Source: Brachybacterium sacelli (GTDB lineage Bacteria; Actinomycetota; Actinomycetes; Actinomycetales; Dermabacteraceae). From it: 64,000 nt of DNA. Shown here one piece after another: positions 43,197 through 50,570 of this stretch. The stretch is from contig NZ_JAGIOD010000002.1 in the NCBI RefSeq assembly GCF_017876545.1, positions 682,001 through 746,000 on the forward strand, in the 5' to 3' direction. Numbering within the stretch: the first letter of the stretch is position 1; each line of letters opens with the position of its first letter. The notes under the pieces are model-generated. The model was not told where the DNA came from. It saw only the letters and a list, made by a program, of their open reading frames with translations, and searched no databases. A program made the translations under genes and the position numbers.

Positions 43197-44255
43197 TCAC
43201 AGGATCGCGCGCAGCCCGGGGAGCTTCTTGCCGAGGAGGGTGACGGCGAAGGCCGCGAGCGCGACCAGCGCGATCAACCCGCACACGGAGAGGACGGAAT
43301 CCTCGCGCCACCCCAGCTCGCGCAGGGCCACGAGGATCGCGAAGTGCACCAGGAACACGCCGAAGGTGGCGTCGCCGGCGGTGCGCAGCAGCCGCTCCGC
43401 TCGCGGGCGGGCGGTCCAGTCGCGCCCCAGTCCCATCAGCGCGATCACCAGTGCCAGGGACAGCAGCATCACCGTCGGCGCCACGTAGGTGGGCAGCAGG
43501 ACCTGGCCGGGCGGGGTGTCCGTGGTCCGGGACAGGTACGCCCACACGGTCGCCACCGCCGCCGCCGGCGCCGTCACCAGCAGCAGCGCCAGCGCCCCTC
43601 GCCGGCCCACCGGAGCCGTCCACGCCGCGCGTCCCAGCACGTAGTAGCCGATGAACGGCAGGAAATAGGTCAGGATCCCCATCTCCAGCGGCACCAGCGG
43701 CTCCCGGAGGAGCCCCGCCGACAGCGTCGGGACCGCCATGACGACGAGGGCCCAGCCGGCCGCCACGCCGCCGCAGATCCACGCCCGGCGCCCGGAGTCG
43801 CCGATGTAGGCGGCGATCACCGGGGTGATCACGGTCAGCCCGAGGATCAGCGGCAGGAAGTACAGGTGGGGGTAGGAGGAAGCGGTCAGCAGGTCCGCGG
43901 CCTCCTGGCGCCACTCCAACGGCTCGCCGGCCAGTCCGAGCCCCATCACCACGACGTAGAAGGCGGTCCACACGATGGTGGCCGGCACCAGTCGGCGCAG
44001 CCGTCGGCCCAGGAACCGGGCCGAGCCGTGGCGCATCGCCGCGGGGGCGAGGTTCAGCGCCCCCGAGATCATGATGAAGGCGGGCACTGTCGTGGCCAGC
44101 AGCGAGCGCAGAGCGTACATCGCGACGCCGGAGCCGGGGTCGAGGTGGTCGGCGATCACGTGCACGCAGACCACCCCGAGCACCGCGACGATCCGGATCA
44201 CGTCCAGCAGCGGGGAGTACCGACGCGGCCGTGGTGCGGGGTCAGGCGGGGTCAT
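43197..44255 (-). CDS. Acyltransferase-3 family membrane protein
   Basis: 352 residues from ATG 44255 (GGGAGACGGGAGCT upstream); an ATG at 44276 would add seven residues and lengthen the overlap with the previous gene. About ten helices, starting SPLLDVIRIVAVLGVVCVHV with the family's first-helix His. PAFIMISGALNLAP and a late FGVFLVHFAILVAL helix also fit. It is probably an O-acetyltransferase decorating the surface polymer. It is the last gene of a four-gene minus-strand unit with the UDP-sugar dehydrogenase, DUF2304 and DUF6541 genes. Confidence 0.87.
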   Translation of the reverse strand: MTPPDPAPRPRRYSPLLDVIRIVAVLGVVCVHVIADHLDPGSGVAMYALRSLLATTVPAFIMISGALNLAPAAMRHGSARFLGRRLRRLVPATIVWTAFYVVVMGLGLAGEPLEWRQEAADLLTASSYPHLYFLPLILGLTVITPVIAAYIGDSGRRAWICGGVAAGWALVVMAVPTLSAGLLREPLVPLEMGILTYFLPFIGYYVLGRAAWTAPVGRRGALALLLVTAPAAAVATVWAYLSRTTDTPPGQVLLPTYVAPTVMLLSLALVIALMGLGRDWTARPRAERLLRTAGDATFGVFLVHFAILVALRELGWREDSVLSVCGLIALVALAAFAVTLLGKKLPGLRAIL

Positions 44256-46173
44256 AGCTCCCGTCTCCCGGGTCACAGTCGATCTCGATCATGCGGGAAT
44301 GGCCCGTCTCGAACAGCACCGTGCCCAGGTCCGCGCCGGCGAAGTTGACCGAGTCGGAGGTCTTGTGCCGGTTGTACGGCATCAGCTCCTGATAGACGTA
44401 GGCGATCCCGTTCTCCTCCAGCAGACGGCAGTCCGCGGGATTCGTCGCGGCGTTCTCGGTGGCGTAGATCAGGTCGCGGTCGAGGTCCGTGTAGGCCATC
44501 CCGGCCACCGGCAGCCGCACGTCCTGCCCGAACAGCGCGTACAGATGCGCCGCTCCGGAGAACGGGCTGGCCAGCACGGTGCCGTCGGGATCCATCTGCG
44601 GCACGTGCTGCTCGAACAGGGCGCGCTCGTCGGCCTGCAGGAAGCGGCCGCGCCCCGGATAGTCCGCGGCGAGATTCTTGGCGGCATTGTCCGTGCGGGC
44701 GGGGATCGAGGCCAGGGTCGCGAGGACGGCGGCGACCACCAGCACGGCCGTCACCGCCGAGGGGCCCCGCCGGCTCGGTCGGTCCTCGCGGCGCCGGCCC
44801 AACAGGCGGGCCCAGACCTGCAGGCCCGGCACCACCAGCACGGCTGACAGCATTGCCAGCGGCATCGAGACCCGGTCCTGGCCGCGGTAGTACAGGGCAG
44901 ACAGGTTCAGCGGCGAGTCCAGCGCCGCATCGAGGTAGATCACCGCGATCACCAGCCAGGCGACCGCCGCCCAGCGCTGCGGAGCCGAGCGGAAGGAGGC
45001 GACCAGCCCTGGCCACCACAGCACGGCGATCACCACGCCCAGGGCCATCGGCCACACCGTGTGCAGCCCCAGCAGCACCTCCCCGAGGGCGAGCCACCAC
45101 GACACCTCGAGGCCCCCGTTGAACCCGGTCACGTCCGAGCCCAGCGGCGTGTACGACAGCAGCGCGACCGGCAGCAGGGCGAGCACGGGCACCGCGATCA
45201 GGGCGGGGCGGCGCCGCCACCACGGCAGCGCGGTCACGGCGGTCAGCACCGCCAGCAGGATCAGGGCCGTGACCGCGACGTTCGGGTGCGTGAGCCCCAG
45301 CCCCGCGCCCGCGGAGCCGATGACGAGCACGGCCGCGATCGCCGGGCGCGCGGTCGTGCCCGGCAGCAGCGCGGTCCATAGGGCGGACGCGGCGGCCAGC
45401 GCCCCCGGCAGCGCGGCGAAGGCGCTGAGGTTCGGGACGGGGGAGAGGTGGATCCAGAGGTCCAGCGGCGTCGCCGGGATCACGGCCGCGGTGACGGCGG
45501 CGGCGAAGGGCGCCCACGGCACCTCGGCGAACAGGGTGCGGGCCAGCAGCGCGATGCCGAGGATCCAGGGGGTCACGGCCAGGGCCAGCACGGTCGCGTT
45601 CAGCAAGGTGGCGGTGGGGACGCCGGGGACCAGGGCCGCCAGAGCATGGAACGCCGCCGGGTAGAACGTCGGATCGCCCTCGGTGTTCGAGACCGCCCCG
45701 ACCTGGAGGCTCGAGGCGATACCGGTCTCCCGGATCCGCTGCAGCGCCGAGAGGTGGTATAGCGTGTCCCAGCGCTCGAGCACGGCGTCGGGGCGGCCGG
45801 CCTGCACGGCGATGGGGGCGATGGCGATGGCGACGGCTCCGCCGATCCAGGCGGCCCCGCCGGGCACGGCGCGCCGCGGCGACAGAGGACCGTCGAGCAC
45901 GGTCGAGGGCAGTGACACACCCAGACGGCGCAGCCCGTAGGCGACGGCGACGAGCAGCGCGGCACCGAGCAGGAAGGGCAGCAGGGACCAGGGGATCCCG
46001 ACCAGCGCGGCGAGGATCGCGCTGATGCCGGCGATCGCGGCGGCCAGCGCCGGGCCCAGCGCGAGGGACAGCAGGTGCGAACCGCCGAGCATCCGGACGG
46101 CGGCGTACCCGGGCAGGTACGCCGCCGCCAGGACGACGAGGATCGCCAGGACGAGGGCGGCCAGCGCGGTCAT
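44242..46173 (-). CDS. DUF6541-type polytopic membrane protein, GT-C-like (copy 2)
   Basis: 643 residues from ATG 46173, whose ATGA overlaps the DUF2304 stop. It has about 13 helices, then a soluble external domain of about 170 residues (ERALFEQHVPQMDPDGTVLA, IDCDPGDGSYDPA end). The first large external loop carries RWDTLYHLSALQRIRETG and then FYPAAFHALAALVPGV. The copy at 32096-34105 has DSFFHLSAIATIRDGG and YYPVVFDSLAALLP at matching places, so they are paralogues. A GT-C-type transferase using polyprenyl-phosphate sugar at the outer membrane face is inferred; no biochemical function is established that I can cite. Confidence 0.75.
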   Translation of the reverse strand: MTALAALVLAILVVLAAAYLPGYAAVRMLGGSHLLSLALGPALAAAIAGISAILAALVGIPWSLLPFLLGAALLVAVAYGLRRLGVSLPSTVLDGPLSPRRAVPGGAAWIGGAVAIAIAPIAVQAGRPDAVLERWDTLYHLSALQRIRETGIASSLQVGAVSNTEGDPTFYPAAFHALAALVPGVPTATLLNATVLALAVTPWILGIALLARTLFAEVPWAPFAAAVTAAVIPATPLDLWIHLSPVPNLSAFAALPGALAAASALWTALLPGTTARPAIAAVLVIGSAGAGLGLTHPNVAVTALILLAVLTAVTALPWWRRRPALIAVPVLALLPVALLSYTPLGSDVTGFNGGLEVSWWLALGEVLLGLHTVWPMALGVVIAVLWWPGLVASFRSAPQRWAAVAWLVIAVIYLDAALDSPLNLSALYYRGQDRVSMPLAMLSAVLVVPGLQVWARLLGRRREDRPSRRGPSAVTAVLVVAAVLATLASIPARTDNAAKNLAADYPGRGRFLQADERALFEQHVPQMDPDGTVLASPFSGAAHLYALFGQDVRLPVAGMAYTDLDRDLIYATENAATNPADCRLLEENGIAYVYQELMPYNRHKTSDSVNFAGADLGTVLFETGHSRMIEIDCDPGDGSYDPA

Positions 46174-46595
46174 CCGTCCCGACGGCCCAGAGCCGCGGCG
46201 CGGTACTCGGCGGGAGGCGGCGCCTCGTCGAGCGCGAGCCGCCGCGCGAGGTAGGTGGTGCGCTTCTCGGCCGCTTTGGTGCGGGCCTCCTGCAGGGCGA
46301 GGAAGCCCAGCAGCACCAGCACCGTCGCGTACAGCAGCAGATCGGCCCCACGGCCGACGCCCACGAGATTCGCCACTCGGGTCAGCACGCTCGGGAACAG
46401 CACGGTCACCACCGCGAACATCGCGAAGGCGATGATCAGCAGACGGCGCACGGCGAGCTGCTTGGCCCCCCGCTTGGCGAACAGCCACCCGATGATCGCC
46501 ACGATGCCCAGCACCAGCAGCAGCTGGATGATGAAGGTGCGGCTGCCGACCCCGAGGTCGGGCCCGAGGGCGTGGATCAGCTCGTGCTCACCCAT
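46170..46595 (-). CDS. DUF2304 small membrane protein
   Basis: 141 residues with three hydrophobic helices: FIIQLLLVLGIVAIIGWLF, LLIIAFAMFAVVTVLFPSVL, and DLLLYATVLVLLGFLALQ. A charged cytoplasmic tail ending GRRDG follows. DUF2304 genes often lie beside a short GT2 polyprenyl-phosphate glycosyltransferase lacking its own membrane anchor. Here the DPM1-like gene at 48096 is such a partner, separated by the dehydrogenase gene. A role in anchoring or partnering that enzyme is inferred. It lies 4 bases after the dehydrogenase stop and overlaps DUF6541 (ATGA). Confidence 0.82.
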   Translation of the reverse strand: MGEHELIHALGPDLGVGSRTFIIQLLLVLGIVAIIGWLFAKRGAKQLAVRRLLIIAFAMFAVVTVLFPSVLTRVANLVGVGRGADLLLYATVLVLLGFLALQEARTKAAEKRTTYLARRLALDEAPPPAEYRAAALGRRDG

Positions 46596-46599
46596 CGGC

Positions 46600-47925
46600 T
46601 CAGGCCTCCTCGGCCTGCTGATGGGTGGAGGCGGAGCCGTCGCCGAGGACGAGGCGGGGGGTGCCGGCCCAGTTGCCGGCGGTGGTGATGTTGCGGCCGT
46701 CGATGAGGAGCTTGAGACCGGGCACGTCGCCGGCGGCGAGCTCGGCGTACTCGGGATGGTTGGTCTGGACGATCACCAGGTCGGCGGCCTCGCCCAGGTG
46801 GTACGGGGCCCAGCCGTAGCCGGCCAGTTCCTCGTCGTCGTAGTAGGTGTCGTGGACCGCGACCTCGGCGCCGTGCTCACGCAGCGCCTCGACCACGGGG
46901 AACACCCCCGAGAACGCGGTCTCCTTCACCCCGGTGCGGTAGGAGGCGCCGAGGACCACGGCCTTCAGACCGGTCAGGTCGCCGAGCAGGTTCGCGGCCC
47001 GCTCCACCAGGCGCGCGGGCACCGAGGCGTTCAGGGTGCGGGCGGTGCGGACCGTCTCCGCGCGGGGATCGGTCGAGAGATACAGGCGCGGGTAGACCGG
47101 GATGCAGTGCCCGCCGACGGCGATGCCGGGCTGGTGGATGTGGGAGTAGGGCTGGGAGTTGGAGGCCTCGATCACCTTGTACACGTCGATCCCGTTGTCC
47201 TGTGCGAACAGCGCGAATTCGTTGGCCAGGCCGATGTTGACGTCCCGGTAGGTGGTCTCGGCCAGCTTGGCCAGCTCGGAGGCCTCCGGAGAGCCCAGGT
47301 CCCACACCCCGTTGGGGCGCTTCAGATCCGGGCGCTCGTCGAAGGTCAGCGCCGACTCGTAGAAGGCGCGGGCCCGGGCCGTGCCCTCTTCGGACAGTGC
47401 CCCGATCAGCTTGGGGTACTTGCGCAGGTCCTCGAACACGCGCCCGGTCAGCACCCGTTCGGGGGAGAACACCGCGAAGAAGTCCTCCGACTCCTTCAGG
47501 GAGGAGATCTCCTCGATCATCGGGGTGAAACGCCCCCGCAGCGTGCCCACCGGCAGGGTCGTCTCGTAGGAGACCAGGGTGCCGGGGGTGATGTGCTCGG
47601 CGAGCGATCTGGTGGCCGCATCCATCCACGCGAAGTCCGGTTCCCAGGTGGCGTCGTCCACGAACAGGGGCACCACGATCACGATCGCGTCCGCGCCCGG
47701 GATCGCCTCGGCGTACTCCGTGGTGGCGCGCAGCCTCCCGCTCGGCACCAGCTCGGTGAGCTTGTCCTGGAGATGGGCCTCGCCGGGGAACGGCTCGGTG
47801 GCCTGATTGATCAGCTCCACCTGGCGCGGATTCACGTCGACCCCGATCACCTCATGGCCCGCGTCCGCGAACTGCACTGCCAGTGGCAGACCGATCTTCC
47901 CCAGGGCGACGACAGCAGTCTTCAC
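46600..47925 (-). CDS. UDP-N-acetyl-hexosamine 6-dehydrogenase (WbpA/WecC type)
   Basis: 441 residues from GTG 47925, set by AGGAGG 9 bases upstream and by the start of the Rossmann fold (VALGKIGLPLAVQFADAGHE). The central helix/dimer region contains KLAETTYRDVNIGLANEFAL. The catalytic Cys is in VGGHCIPVYPRLY. The C-terminal UDP-binding domain has LGASYRTGVKETAFSG. It makes two NAD-dependent oxidations of carbon 6. UDP-GlcNAc (WbpA-like, first step to ManNAc3NAcA) or UDP-ManNAc (WecC-like) are the likely substrates. It is the first gene of the minus-strand unit. Confidence 0.9.
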   Translation of the reverse strand: MKTAVVALGKIGLPLAVQFADAGHEVIGVDVNPRQVELINQATEPFPGEAHLQDKLTELVPSGRLRATTEYAEAIPGADAIVIVVPLFVDDATWEPDFAWMDAATRSLAEHITPGTLVSYETTLPVGTLRGRFTPMIEEISSLKESEDFFAVFSPERVLTGRVFEDLRKYPKLIGALSEEGTARARAFYESALTFDERPDLKRPNGVWDLGSPEASELAKLAETTYRDVNIGLANEFALFAQDNGIDVYKVIEASNSQPYSHIHQPGIAVGGHCIPVYPRLYLSTDPRAETVRTARTLNASVPARLVERAANLLGDLTGLKAVVLGASYRTGVKETAFSGVFPVVEALREHGAEVAVHDTYYDDEELAGYGWAPYHLGEAADLVIVQTNHPEYAELAAGDVPGLKLLIDGRNITTAGNWAGTPRLVLGDGSASTHQQAEEA

Positions 47926-47945
47926 AGCGAACTTCCTCCTCGTCA

Positions 47946-47963
47946 GACGCCGCATCCGGCGTC
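47946..47963. promoter_or_regulatory. Inverted repeat in the leader of the dehydrogenase gene
   Basis: GACGCCG-CATC-CGGCGTC, 7-base arms, only a few bases upstream of the AGGAGG site at 47935-47940. As RNA it would form a hairpin next to the ribosome site; as DNA it could be an operator. The rest of the 170-base divergent gap has one weak -10 (TATCCT at 48008) for the rightward gene. Confidence 0.35.
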
Positions 47964-48095
47964 GTGTGCGCGATGATGACCACCAGTGGCGGCCCACCGT
48001 GACAGGGTATCCTCATCGGCGGCTGACGAGCGTCGCCCCGCGCCGCTCGGAGGCCGCCCCGGCACCCCGCGGCGGACACCCCAGAAGGAGAGCCC

Positions 48096-48815
48096 ATGAG
48101 CACCCCCGAGCCCGTGAGCGACCCGGACGCGGAGGCGGCGTCCCCCGGAGCCGAGAACACCTGGTTCGTGGTCCCCCTGTTCAACGAGGGGCCGGTCGTC
48201 GGGGAGGTCATCCGCGCGCTGCGCCGGCGTTATCCGCTGGTGGTCTGCGTGGACGACGGCAGCATGGACGACTCGGCGATGATCGCCGAGGAGGCCGGTG
48301 CCGCGGTCGTGCGCCACCCCTACAACATGGGCCAGGGCGCCGCGCTGAAGACCGGCATCGACTACGCGCTGCGCGACCCGGACATGCGCCAGGTCGTGAC
48401 CTTCGACTCCGATGGCCAGCACCAGGTCGACGACGCCGCCTCGATGATCGCGCTGCGCGACGACGAGGGGGTGGACATCGTCCTGGGCTCGCGCTTCCTC
48501 GACGCGCGCACCAAGCCCGGGCTGCTCAAGCGGGCCGTGCTGCGCGGCGCGGTCTGGTACTCGAACCTCACCAGCGGGGTGAAGCTCTCCGACGCCCACA
48601 ACGGACTGCGGGTCCTCGGCCGCGAGGCCTGCCGGAAGATCGCCATCGAGCAGAACCGGATGGCGCACGCCTCGGAGATCGTCGAGGAGATCGGCCGTCA
48701 CCGCCTCACCGTGCGGGAGCACCCGGTGCACATCCTGTACACCGACTACTCCCGCTCCAAGGGTCAGTCGATGCTGAACTCGGTGAACATCGTCATCGAC
48801 ATGCTGTTCCGCTGA
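48096..48815 (+). CDS. GT2 polyprenyl-phosphate glycosyltransferase (DPM1-like)
   Basis: 239 residues with no membrane helix. WFVVPLFNEGPVVGEVIRAL, VVCVDDGSMDDSAMIAEEAG, NMGQGAALKTGIDYAL and VVTFDSDGQHQVDDAASM (the DxD-type metal site) match dolichol-phosphate-mannose-synthase-like enzymes. These load a sugar onto undecaprenyl phosphate. The product could feed the GT-C-like DUF6541 proteins outside the cell, with DUF2304 as membrane partner (inference). AGAAGGAGAGCCC precedes the ATG. A perfect palindrome lies 15 bases after the stop. Confidence 0.88.
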   Translation: MSTPEPVSDPDAEAASPGAENTWFVVPLFNEGPVVGEVIRALRRRYPLVVCVDDGSMDDSAMIAEEAGAAVVRHPYNMGQGAALKTGIDYALRDPDMRQVVTFDSDGQHQVDDAASMIALRDDEGVDIVLGSRFLDARTKPGLLKRAVLRGAVWYSNLTSGVKLSDAHNGLRVLGREACRKIAIEQNRMAHASEIVEEIGRHRLTVREHPVHILYTDYSRSKGQSMLNSVNIVIDMLFR

Positions 48816-48830
48816 CCGATCCGCCGCCCT

Positions 48831-48852
48831 GGACGTTCCCGCGGGAACGTCC
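48831..48852. repeat. Perfect 22-bp palindrome, copy B
   Basis: GGACGTTCCCG plus its reverse complement, identical to copy A at 11846-11867. It lies in the 66-base gap between convergent genes (GT2 and the ankyrin gene), where it could act as a terminator or protein-binding site. There is no T-tract. Confidence 0.85.
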
Positions 48853-48881
48853 GCAGATGTCATCGACAGTTCTCACGCTCG

Positions 48882-50390
48882 TCACCCGGCGCTCTCCCCG
48901 GTGACGTCCTCGAGGTGCTCCGCGAGCTGCGGATGACCGCCGTGGTGCGCCCATCCTGCCGCGGTGGCGTGGTGGGTCGTATCGAGGAGGGACGGATCCG
49001 CGCCCAGCTCCAGAAGCAGATCGACCACTGTCGTCTCACCACGCACCGCCGCCTCGTGCAGCGCCGTCGTGCCCCGGAGCGCGTCGACGTCGAAGCCGAG
49101 GTCGACGCTCAGGAGCACCGCCTCGGGGCGGCTCCGGGCCGCCGCGCGCGCCACCAGGTCGCCGTGGTGACGCCGGCACTCCCGCAGGAGTGCGGCGTCG
49201 CCCGCCGCGAGCATCGCCGCCGGACGATCCGCGGACAGGACCGCGCCGACGAGGCGCTCCTGCGGCCCGACGGGGGAGATGTCGGCGCCGGCGCTCTCCC
49301 GCATCGCCGCCACCTCGTCGTTGCCGTGCAGCACGGCGCCCTCATAGGGGGAGCGCCCGCGGTACAGGGGGTGGGCGCTCGCCCGGTCCGGGTCGGTGCC
49401 CCGCCGCAGCAGCAGGTCCGCGCGGCGGGGCAGGCCCTGCTCCGCCGCGTGCTGCAGCGCGTCGGCGGCGATCTGCTCGGGGGCGGGATGACGACTGCCC
49501 AGACGGCGTCGCCACGGTCCGCCGTCCCCGCGACCGAGCCCGTGATCCAGCAGCAGCTCGAGGAAGTCGGTGTCGTCCCGGGCCGTCGCGTCACCGGCAC
49601 CCCGGTTGTAGATCGTCTGGTTGTCGTTCGCCTCCGCGCCGGCGGCGAGCAGGACCTCGGCGAGGGCCAGGCCCGCGGGGTGCGAGGCGGATCGCTGCTC
49701 TCCACCCCCGAACACCCCGGTGAGGGCGGTGAAGGGGGAGGGGAGCCCGTCCCAGAGGAATCCTGCGTCGGGATCGGCGCCGTGGTGCAGCAGCAGCTTC
49801 GCCACGGCGAGATGATCCCCGCTGCCCGGGGGAAGGTGCCTCGGATCCACGCGGGCATAGGTGAGATACAGCAGGGGCGGCCAGGAAAAGGGTCCTCCCT
49901 CCCGGGAGGCGGCCGATGGATCCACCGCCAGGAACTCGCGCGCGGCTGACGGGTCCCCGAACGCCGCCGCGGCGAACAGGGAGTGACGAGGGGCCCGGGG
50001 ATGCTCCTCGAGGGCACGGGCGGCCCGCTCGTGATCGACGCAGCGGTCGGTCGCATCGTGGAAGGCGACGAGTCGCAGCAGTTCGTCCGGCCCGGTGCCG
50101 GCGGCGACACCCTGCGGGCTGCGGCTGAGGCGACGGGCCTCGTCGAGGTGACGGCGCAGGGCGGGCCAGCTGGGCAGACCGTGGAGGCGGGCCACGCTCA
50201 GCTGCGCGTCCGCGAGCGGGAATCCGTGCGCTTCCGGGGTGTCGGCGCGGATCCCGTGAGCGCGTGGGTGATGCTCGCGCACGAGGGAGATCGCCTCGTC
50301 GTCCCCGGCGCGGACGAGGTCCCGCAGGGTCTTCGCGCGGCGCTTGAGCCGCTCGAGGTCAGGATGGTCCGGCAGGGGTTCGATCGGCAC
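48882..50390 (-). CDS. Ankyrin-repeat protein
   Basis: 502 residues from GTG 50390 (GGAGG 5 bases upstream); an in-frame GTG at 50402 is an alternative. The start DLERLKRRAKTLRDLVRAGD is typical of a bacterial ankyrin-protein family with an N-terminal helical cap. Repeats include DHLAVAKLLLHHGADPDAGF, GLALAEVLLAAGAEANDNQ, TDFLELLLDHGLG and, best preserved, GTTALHEAAVRGETTVVDLL near residue 455. There is no signal peptide or membrane helix, so it is cytoplasmic and presumably binds another protein. It has no evident link to the flanking glycan genes. The 180-base gap upstream (50391-50570) contains G+C-rich inverted repeats but no clear promoter. Confidence 0.85.
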   Translation of the reverse strand: MPIEPLPDHPDLERLKRRAKTLRDLVRAGDDEAISLVREHHPRAHGIRADTPEAHGFPLADAQLSVARLHGLPSWPALRRHLDEARRLSRSPQGVAAGTGPDELLRLVAFHDATDRCVDHERAARALEEHPRAPRHSLFAAAAFGDPSAAREFLAVDPSAASREGGPFSWPPLLYLTYARVDPRHLPPGSGDHLAVAKLLLHHGADPDAGFLWDGLPSPFTALTGVFGGGEQRSASHPAGLALAEVLLAAGAEANDNQTIYNRGAGDATARDDTDFLELLLDHGLGRGDGGPWRRRLGSRHPAPEQIAADALQHAAEQGLPRRADLLLRRGTDPDRASAHPLYRGRSPYEGAVLHGNDEVAAMRESAGADISPVGPQERLVGAVLSADRPAAMLAAGDAALLRECRRHHGDLVARAAARSRPEAVLLSVDLGFDVDALRGTTALHEAAVRGETTVVDLLLELGADPSLLDTTHHATAAGWAHHGGHPQLAEHLEDVTGESAG

Positions 50391-50570
50391 GGTGGCCTCC
50401 ACTCCGAGCCCGCGGTCCGCAGCGTCGGGCGGGAGAGGAGACGGGTGTCCTCCTGCTCGTCCCCGGACGGGGCTGGGCCCCTTCCCGCGAACGGGCGGCG
50501 CGTCCGGAGCGCCGTGACCCACCCTACATCCGCTCCCGGGGTCGTTGCCGAGCCGCTCCGGATCGTCCGG

